Assembly: GCA_034620365.1 (NCBI GenBank)
Contig: JAQGEQ010000058.1
Location: 496,001-560,000, forward strand
Reading direction: 5' to 3'
DNA length: 64,000 nt
Origin: Pegea sp. RAD2-039
Lineage: Eukaryota > Chordata > Thaliacea > Salpida > Salpidae
Both the position numbers and the translations under genes were made by a program. Shown piece by piece: positions 52,201 to 64,000 of this stretch. The notes beneath the pieces are model-generated. The model saw only the letters and a list, made by a program, of their open reading frames with translations, had not been told where the DNA came from and ran no database searches. Each line of letters starts with the position of its first letter. Position 1 is the first letter of the stretch.

Positions 52201-53774
52201 GACAAAAATTCAGATCAACATTTATATCAACCTGTTACTTGCTTATATCATATTTCTATCAGGTGTAAACATGGTAGATGACACAATCACTTGCAATGTC
52301 ATTACTTGCTTATTACATTACTTTTTCTTGGTAGCATGGTTATGGATAGGTATCTATGGATATAAGCTGTACTACACTCTCGTTAAAGTAATTATAAAAT
52401 GTCAAATATTTATTATTAGTTATGCAGTAGACTCGAGCATAGTATATCCTTTGATTGTTTTTTCTATGCTACAATAGAATGCTTTAAATGTTGTTTTAGA
52501 TATTTAGTAATGAAAGTGAACATTTTTTGCTAAAATGTCATATTTTCTCATATGGAATTCCTTTGATTATTGTGGCTATCAATTCTTCCATTACTTACGG
52601 AAAACTCGATCAAGAATATCAAGTCAATTTATGTGACAAAAGCAAGTTGACCTTTTTAAAAATAGTTTGAAGAATTATTTCTTTTTGTCTACTTGTGAAA
52701 CGTTTGGCATCTGCTTGATTATCATATCAGAGTATTACGATTTATCTATCTTATAATTTAGTGATCAAATCCCAAACACTTATTAAAGTTCAGTTTTCTC
52801 TTTCAGAGATTGCTTTCGAGTCTCGATATTATAAATCACATTATCGTGCTTCACACATGTGCTGGTTACACAGTTACTCCTTGTATATTGGATTTCTAGC
52901 CATCATTGCTATTATAGTATGCTACAATACATTCGTATGTATTTGTGTGATGAGAGAAACAACAATAAAAAGAAATAAAGTAAAAATTTAATCTTAAATC
53001 GATGAGCTCTCATCAGATTTTGTAATTATTTTAGAAGTCAAATAAACTTATTAAAGAAATATTTAGTTTTAAGAAAAGTCAACTAAAGTTTATCACGTTT
53101 TTGTCAAGATAACATCAAGTAGAAAGTCGCAAAACAGCGAAACTGCATCTTTGGCTATTACTTTAACTTTTACATTGGGCTTAGGATGGACTTTCGGCAT
53201 TTTCATGACTTTTTCAACAGATCCAACTTATCATCTAGTGACCAGTTGGATCTTCAACTTGGTTAATTGTTTCCAGGTACTTTTCCTAAATATATTCAAC
53301 ATTTTTACACTCTGTTTTGATAATATATATTATGCAACTAATAGCAACTTATTAAGATTGTTATATTATATCAGCTTCAAACAAATAATCACTAGAAAGA
53401 AATTTAATAATTAAATTATTAAATTTATTAATTGAGTCAAAAATATTACTCTTGTTTAGTTGTCAAAGTATGTAACCACGTTGTTGACATAAATGAAAGT
53501 TTGAATTTAGTTTAAAAGCTCTAAAGCTACTAATAAACATTGTTATTTTACTATTTTTCAGGGAGTTTACATTTTCTATATTTTTTGCATCAAACCAGTT
53601 GAAGTTCGCAAAATTTGGTGGTTACCATTTACCAAAGCAATTCAATCCAACACTATCATATTATCAACACTTAACAGAAGACGCAGCTCAGCTAACATAA
53701 GTAGCATAAATGAAAATATATCATCAACATTAGCCAGGTCAACAACCGAACAACCTTCATCTAAAAATGTTTAA
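46267..53774 (+). CDS. Locus E: intact CCP-GAIN-7TM adhesion-type receptor (4 CCPs, ~1,098 aa)
   Basis: Exons: signal 46267-46330; CCP a 46561-46749, b 47109-47360, c 47710-47919, d 48244-48486; GAIN/HormR-like 49059-49260, 49572-49678, 49799-49888, 49951-50069, 50200-50349, 50599-50799, 50852-51040, 51438-51584; GPS 51761-51898; TM1 52001-52110; TM2-3 52180-52387; TM4 52500-52641; TM5 52807-52979; TM6 53127-53276; TM7/tail 53562-53774. Lengths sum to 1,099 codons with every phase matching and no internal stop. Rough protein layout: signal 1-21, CCPs 22-319, HormR-like Cys pair region about 423-492, GPS 722-767 with predicted cleavage at 760/761 (HTT), then 7TM and a Ser/Arg-rich tail with RRRSS. 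The TM4-TM5 intron uses a GC donor. Exon b has an 18-nt insertion giving a Tyr/Asp-rich stretch. A signalling cell-surface receptor is inferred; the ligand is unknown. Confidence 0.9.
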
Positions 53775-55229
53775 CATAGAAGAGGGTATAAGCCATTTCA
53801 TTATCGATTTTATTTATTAAAACATTTTATGTTTACTCAAGATTTTTATTACCATGCATTGATTACATTCTAGTATCTCCCGTCTCACTACTTTATCAGT
53901 TATTGAGCAAACAAATACGAAGACATAATTGCTGAAAAGGGTTCATAAGAAATCGGCGTAGAAAGGTCTTGTAGTCTGATCAATGACAATACTCTTATGT
54001 AAAACCCCGAAATGAAAGCCGGGTTGCAACCTCATAGGCAGTTTGTCACTGTACTTAGTGTCGTTCTGGCGGCTCTCACCACAAAAGCCAGGCGTGGCCA
54101 CATTAGTCCTTTCTTCTACATAATACTTTGTTAGCTTAGAGAAATAAATCCTGCTGCATCTGCAACAATTGGATCTCCATAATTTCGATCTTGAATTACA
54201 GAATAGTTATTTTAGCTAAAAGCTTGACATAATATTATCAATTACTTCTGCAACTAAAAATGTTCAAGTTAATGCATTATAAAGTTTTATTTTATCTAAC
54301 AGTCTAACGGTTTTTTGTGCTTTCGTAAATTGTATTTGTATTATTATGAAGAATAAAAATGTAATGTTACATATGTGTTTTTATTATAACCTGTGAATCA
54401 TACCAAACTCAGAGAACAAAGTCAGAAACATTTTATTGCTTTGAAAGCGTTTCAATAGTTTCGATTTTTTACAAATTCTTTTTACAGGTTTAGTTTGATT
54501 TATCTTTAAGACGGCTGATTAAGAAGTGAATTTTAAGTAAAAAATTGTCTTAGGCTTTTTACCAAGTTTTTAGTAATCTAAACAATATAAAGTAGAATAA
54601 ATTCTTTTCCAAATGTTACTAATTTACTTTTAATAAGCTTTATAGTAATTTTCAGTGGGAATAACTGTTAGATGATTATTTTGATCATTTTAGTTAAAAC
54701 GTTTTAATGAAATTATTTATTAACTGAGTTAGTTTTTCCATAAAACTAATTTTTTTACTGAATTTTCTATTTATCTAAATACAAAAAGCATGGTTAGATT
54801 TGGTAATGGTAACATAAAAACAACTCTTAATAATTTAAAAACAATCATTACTATTTGTTTTGTTAATTGTTTTATCTGTTATTTCAAGAAATTACAGTTT
54901 GATTATTAATCCTTAATTTAAAACAAACTACAATGTTAGTGAGCAAAAGTAAAGTGTCAAACGTTTTTATTAAGATATTAAACCTTATGTAATTGTTGAG
55001 TCATACATTTTTAAACATTTCACCCTCATTTAATTTCTTAAATAATACAAAATTTAGTTGTAGTGTCCATAATGATGTAATTCATGATAATATCTTGTAG
55101 CAGTAATTGAAGTATTTGAAATGGTTTGCAACATTTATCACTTATTATGGTTCATGCTGATTATTCATGTTGATAACGAGTATTAACTAGTTATCTATAA
55201 AAATAACTTTCTTCACAAGATGAAGTTTA
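53775..55229 (+). other. 3' flank of locus E with a LINE-free site
   Basis: Homologous to the 3' flanks of A and D, including the GC-richer block (about 53930-54125) and AATAAA at 54352-54357. At 54982-55083 it carries about 102 bp that are replaced by the 3.2-kb LINE in A and D, so this copy shows the site without the element. No gene is seen. Confidence 0.55.
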
Positions 55230-55974
55230 TTCATTTTTATTTATTTATTACAATAAATGCAAAGGAGGGTGCCTGTAGAGAGCACCTCTCGCTAATACAC
55301 ATTCTCACAAAGATCATATAATAAATTTAAAATGTAAAAAGCAAAAGATGTAACACATGGCATTTCGGTAGTCCTCACAGCATATAACAGTGAATAATTA
55401 CGTAGAATTATAGTAATATTTAAAAAAAAGAAAAATTCACAGTTTCGAAATGGCAATGTTGGCAGTATTATAACGGTTTTTTGGATAATGGATTCTTAGA
55501 ATTAAAGGCCTTTATGATAAGGAAGACAAGGTTGATTGATTTTCCAAAGATTTTAGAAACATAATTATGCCATTTAAAGTCAGATGACAGAGTAATGCCG
55601 AGGTCTAAGACTGAAGATACTCGTTGAATAATAAATCCGTTTATGAAGTATTGGTTCAAGGAATTTGTAGCTGGTTGACGAGAAAAAGTATTAAGTTCAG
55701 ACATTGTTGGCTGGATTCTGAGCGGCCAATTCCTAGTTTTTACAGTGTGTACTGCAGTTTACAGTTTTGAAGAATTACAAGATAATAGCTTGATGTCATC
55801 TGAATACACAAGCACTCTGACATCATCTACTTCTACTAATTTTCTGATGAGGTCTTCAATGAAAATTAAAAAGAGAAGGGGGCCCAGAAAAGAACCCTGA
55901 GGAACACCACAAGTGATTCGACTAGGAGTAGATAAAGATCTTTCTACACAAGTTTGTTTTGTTCTACTTGAGAA
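55230..55974 (-). mobile_element. 5'-truncated inverted LINE fragment with partial reverse transcriptase
   Basis: Read on the minus strand this is the 3' end of a relative of the LINEs above. It has RT blocks PQGSFLGPLLFLIFIEDLI and Tyr-Ser-Asp-Asp (about 55789-55809), then a C-terminal part open from 55704 to 55468, and a tail with TATT/AATA-type repeats at 55230-55255. The flanking sequence continues the E 3' flank on both sides (GATGAAGTTTA before, TATCTTTTCTGATA after). It is therefore a separate 5'-truncated insertion. A stop near 55760 and its short length make it inactive. Its sequence is diverged from the A/D elements, so it comes from another master copy. Confidence 0.85.
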
Positions 55975-57327
55975 GTATCTTTTCTGATAGTATTTTAAAA
56001 ATCATTTACAGTCAGAGCAAGCACTTAGATCTGTAATATTTTTTTCTAAATCAACACATATTTCAAAGATTGCTGATTCCTAGAAACTGAAATAATTTCT
56101 TTGAACTAAAACCATTATTTTGTTGCTAGTGGGTGTTGTAAGGATACATAATTTGTCAACAGATTTAAACTCAAGGGTTGTGGCTTAAATCTGATTTTAT
56201 TTATTAATTTTTTAGAATTTTCCTAACAGGATAATGCTTGTCATAAATAGTAATTTAGTTTAAAAAACTTGTTGAAGTTTGTTTGTTAGTTTTGCTATTT
56301 GAATTGCGACACACATAAGAATGTTATTCTCAACATAAAGTATATAAAGTAAAACTTCGAATTTATTTATTTATCGGATTAAGTGATTGTTTAATAATAA
56401 TAACTTCCTAAAAAATACTTTAGAACCTCCAACATTTTATTTTGTTTTTTGTAGTTAATAAATTTAATTAGAGTTGTGTAATTTTAATATTTTTGTTGAT
56501 ATTTGCACATCTTGCATATATATTATTAATTTTGAAAATGAACTTTGGTTTTCGTTGATAAAGTTCTCGTTTTTATATTTTTGATTCTTTTATAATCAGT
56601 ATTGAAACTTATAAAAGAAAACTGTTATATCTCTTATTGATTTTTTGAAATTTTTTTTTTCTATTTTATTTAATGTAGATGATAAAATATACATCTTTAA
56701 AGAAGTGAAATGACTATGAGCAGAAATATAATGAAAATGTCATTTGTATCATAGTTTAAAACAATTTATTTAAAAAAACTTTTATATATTTAGATATTTA
56801 TTGTTTTAAGTTTCATTTACGTCAGAAATAATATTTGCAAAAATTTTTATTTGTGGAATTTTTAAAAACTTATTAATTAATACAATAATATGAAGAACTC
56901 AAAATAACAGCTGAGAATCGAAAAAGTCCATTTTGTTTGTTTAAGGTAAAATAGCAAATACTACAGAGAAGTTTATTACTTTTCTAAATGGTAAAATTTT
57001 CTTAAATAAATTGTATTTTATGAAAATTTTATTATGTTAAAGTTTATTTAAGAGTTTAATTTGAATAATTGGAATATTTTAGTTTAACATTTTAATTTTT
57101 AAATATACTTTTAAAGTTATTATCCAAAGTTTTTTGATATTTTTTTTATTTATTTTGTGCTGAAAACTATTCACGCATTTTATTTTATATTTTATAGTTA
57201 TTCATTAAAATTTTTGTTCAAGCTTTATCATTGATGATTTGCTTATTTATCTATTTTAATTAATTACCAATTCATCTTGAATATTAATCAGTTTCTTTAT
57301 AGATTTAATAAAATTTTATTTGTAAAA
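55975..57327. other. AT-rich intergenic region upstream of VPS34
   Basis: Up to about 56040 this still matches the receptor spacer. Beyond that the sequence is single-copy and extremely AT-rich, with long T and A runs. I see no coding region, RNA gene or repeat. It presumably contains the VPS34 promoter, but no element stands out. Confidence 0.5.
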
Positions 57328-61629
<4,302 letters not shown>

Positions 61630-63003
61630 CCAATCGTTAAATGTGCATTTATTTCTTCCAAAATTTCAATCACAATTTTCGAAAATATGGATGATCTTTT
61701 GAAATGATATCAAATTGAAGATTTGTTCTTATATCTTTTTCATCTTTTTTAAATGCAAATCTTCGAAAGTTAGTTTAAAATGAAATCATTTTGAAAGCTT
61801 TTATTGATAACATAATCTCATACTTTCATTTGCTTAGGCTCTAAATAAGTTCAAAGCAAGGAGTTCGATATCTTCAGTCATAAAATATAGAATATAAAAT
61901 ACATAAACTTATCACTAAATAGGAATATATTTCTAGTTGAGATCCACTTGTATAAGCCAACAGATCTTATTCAGAAGCCTGCTGGCTTTTTCATTAAAGC
62001 TTTGACTTTTTCGAACTGAGGTAGAGAAGACTCTTCTAATCTTACGTCTTTGAGAACTTATTCAAGTTCTTTATAGCAAGCACTTCGAAGCAGTAGTTAT
62101 GACGATACAATATTACAAGATTAGCTGTTTTGCTGACTATTGATTAAACTATTTTGACAAAAATATATTTGTTACCCACAAAAACCATAAGTTTTTAATG
62201 GGCCAGTTAAAAAGCGCTAGATGATTTAGCAAAAAGCCTTTTCATAAAGTTTATTTTAGATTAAAACTGCTAAAAGTATATAAGAATTTAAACTAATTCA
62301 AAATATCTTTTCAAAGCTTCTAATATTTTATTGAAAAAAGCTCATTGAAAATCATGATAAAATTGAAGATCAAATTAAGGGTCTTAAGAGTAATACTGAG
62401 CATTAATTAGTTTGTAAATCAGTAAAATACAAAAACTCTTTTCAATTCATCAACTTAAGTTTAAATCTACGAAATTACTAGAACAGTGCCCTCAACGTGA
62501 ATACATTAATCTTCATAGAAAGATTTAGGGCGCAGTTGTGGCTCCTGCTAATTTCAATCCAGCTTTGAAACGCAAAACATCTTTAAAAAAGTGAACCCAC
62601 ATGTGCTATGCATATACGTGCCGGAGCAGAAGTTATAGATATCCAGTTGGTGAAGCAGGATTCATCTCTCCATACCAGCCAGTTTATGCAGCGGAACAGA
62701 CAGACTGATGCAACTGCGCGCATCTGACGTCGCAGGAGCTGTCAGAACGACATTGGATACAGTGATGAAGTCGAAACTCTTGTACCGAAACCTCTCCAAC
62801 TCAAAAACCCTTATATCCACAAAGTCTTAAAAGTTCCCTTCTAATTAAAGTTCTTTGTACCCAAAGACCTTTCTTCCCAAAAGCCCCTTGTACCTAATTC
62901 CGACTTTGAAGTTTTGCATCTCCTAGAAGTCTTGTCATTTTACCAGACTCACAGGACCCTTCGATCTGAGCTTTTATATGAAATTTTCTTTGTCGTCAAT
63001 ATG
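61630..63003. other. Intergenic region between VPS34 and the SINE cluster
   Basis: No protein-coding gene is supported. The part from about 62520 to 62990 is noticeably richer in G+C. On the minus strand it follows directly from the tRNA-like head at 63004-63072, so it may be the body of that SINE or another transposon remnant. I cannot find coding or terminal repeats in it. Confidence 0.4.
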
Positions 63004-63072
63004 TGCCCACCTGGGATCGAAGCCGGAACACTCGCTGAGTAGACAGGTGTAGTAACCGCTTGCCACACAGAT
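63004..63072 (-). mobile_element. tRNA-derived SINE head (pol III promoter) no. 1
   Basis: On the minus strand the sequence shows a box A (TGGCAAGCGG) and, about 40 nt later, a box B (GGCTTCGATCCC). These are the two parts of an internal RNA polymerase III promoter of the tRNA type. The T-arm and acceptor stems do not pair, so it is not a functional tRNA. The SINE body, if present, would extend toward lower coordinates. Confidence 0.55.
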
Positions 63073-63184
63073 AGAAGAGAAGCAAATAGATAAATTGGTA
63101 ATCTACACATAAGATATTTTCAAGAAAAACTTTCTACAAAAAATGAGAATTCAATAACAGAGATGAAATCGGACCTAAGCGAAG

Positions 63185-63435
63185 AGCAGCATGCGATTAG
63201 GTCACTCTTTGGATTCGGTGTCGCAGCCCAGTGACCTGGGACAGTGACCCAAAAGTTAACGGAATGTAGGCTTTCTGTCTGGCTCTTCCGGACATATTCT
63301 TGGCTTTTCCCGAAGCAAGTAGTGGTGACGTAACATCGCGCGACATAGCTTTGACGACGAGGTGGTATTCGAACTCACGTGCGCCCAAAACAAGGAAGCT
63401 AATCCCTTAACCACTAATCTATCTCGTTGTAGGAA
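63185..63435 (-). mobile_element. tRNA-derived SINE no. 2
   Basis: The minus strand begins with a tRNA-like head. Box A is TAGATTAGTGG, followed by TTAAGGGATTAG; box B is GAGTTCGAATACC. A body of about 180 bp follows, containing CACTGTCCCAGGTCACTGGG, which recurs in degraded form in VPS34 intron 2. G+C content is clearly higher than its surroundings. The 3' end is not sharply defined. It is well preserved, so it is younger than the copy in VPS34. Confidence 0.68.
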
Positions 63436-63529
63436 GCAGCATCACTAATAGGTTATAAAATAATTGAAAAAAAAAGTTTACAAACTTCAGATTTTTTCAA
63501 TTTTATTCAGCCAATTACAAAAATATAAT

Positions 63530-63864
63530 TTATTCAGCAATCATCTCCACATCCGGTTTTTCATCTTGTTTCAACATCTTCTTTTCATCGAGAAACTTCT
63601 GGTATTGAGTTTTACACCGTTTAAACTCTCTGATCTTTTCTCTCATTTGAGAAGGGGTAAGTTGATACTGGTTTAAGACTCGATCTTTTGACATCAACTG
63701 CAAATGTTTCAGATAATTCAAATTTTAACTCAATTTGCTTCTAAAAATTCCAACCTTATAATTTTCTCCATATTTATTCATTAAGGTTTTACAAAACTCA
63801 ACAAGTGGTTTGGAAATTTGAAATTTCTTCTTCTTTTCTCCGACACTAGCTTCAATTTCCATAG
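63530..63864 (-). CDS. NOP16: NOP16-like nucleolar protein, C-terminal two exons (partial)
   Basis: Minus-strand exons 63864-63755 and 63697-63530, separated by a 57-nt intron (GTTGGA...TTGCAG). The frame enters from an acceptor at 63865, so more exons lie at higher coordinates, partly outside the window. The ATG at 63862 is internal. The protein ends with a lysine-rich part, then KPLVEF and MNKYGENYK, then LMSKDRVLNQYQLTPSQMRE and a basic helix. This pattern (GENY..M..D..N..Q.TP.Q.R.KI..FKR...Y..FL) matches the C-terminus of NOP16, a 60S ribosome biogenesis factor. The tail is acidic and ends at TAA 63532-63530. It is convergent with VPS34, with SINEs between. The family call rests on this motif only. 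Confidence 0.7.
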
Positions 63865-64000
63865 CTGCAAATTTAGTTTAGAATATTTTAAAGATTATCT
63901 TTATGAGTCTTCAGGATGAAAAACATTTAAAATCTTCTAAAATTTTACAGAATAACTAAAAACGGTTTATTTGTAATTATATTTGGTGTTTTACAATTTA
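63865..64000 (-). other. Intron sequence of the NOP16-like gene
   Basis: On the minus strand this AT-rich stretch ends in AAATTTGCAG at the acceptor of the 63864 exon. No upstream exon or donor is recognisable before the window ends. Confidence 0.5.

Noticed and set aside
63004..63072. Functional tRNA gene
   Set aside because: Box A and box B are present, but the acceptor and T stems do not pair and no 3' T-run lies at the right distance. A SINE head fits better.
63197..63388. Minus-strand 63-aa frame near the NOP16-like gene
   Set aside because: It lies inside the tRNA-derived SINE and reads its body; no protein similarity is seen.

Overview
The window is animal (metazoan) nuclear DNA. It is very AT-rich, and its genes are split by canonical GT..AG introns. 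The gene content is an adhesion-type 7TM receptor family with sushi/CCP ectodomains, a class III phosphatidylinositol 3-kinase (VPS34), a NOP16-like nucleolar gene, CR1/Jockey-type LINE remains and tRNA-derived SINEs. I cannot name the phylum. Several introns are short (29-60 nt in VPS34) and the LINE clade fits many invertebrates.

Positions 1-55,000 hold a tandem cluster of five related loci, all on the + strand. The full plan is a signal-peptide exon, CCP exons of four types (called a, b, c, d here), a GAIN region with a HormR-like cysteine segment, a GPS, seven transmembrane helices and a short Ser/Arg-rich tail. Locus A (133-15459) starts upstream of the window and shows 15 CCP exons. Locus B (21353-25066) is a multiply broken pseudogene. 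Locus C (27758-29244) keeps only the signal and two CCP exons and could encode a small secreted protein. Locus D (30429-40117) has seven CCP exons but a mutated first splice donor. Locus E (46267-53774) is intact, with four CCP exons and a predicted 1,098 residues.

The variation comes from a cassette of about 1.27 kb carrying one b and one c exon. It is present at least 7 times in A, 3 times in D, once in B and E, and not at all in C. Each CCP exon begins and ends in phase 1, so any number of cassettes can be gained or lost without breaking the frame. In A, odd and even cassettes alternate in sequence, which suggests expansion by two-unit steps. Each extra cassette carries a truncated relic of exon a in its intron.

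A and D are each followed by the same 3.2-kb dead LINE at the same site, so A+LINE and D+LINE are copies of one segment. The matching positions after B and after E lack the LINE. E instead has a separate 5'-truncated inverted LINE piece at 55230-55974. The spacers in front of B, C, D and E are near copies of one another and presumably carry the promoters.

From about 56 kb the sequence is single copy. An AT-rich stretch is followed by an 18-exon VPS34 gene (57328-61629, predicted 921 residues), an intergenic region with two tRNA-like SINE heads, and the last two exons of a minus-strand NOP16-like gene that enters from the right edge. All exon models are read by eye from splice signals, phase and protein similarity; no transcript data were available.
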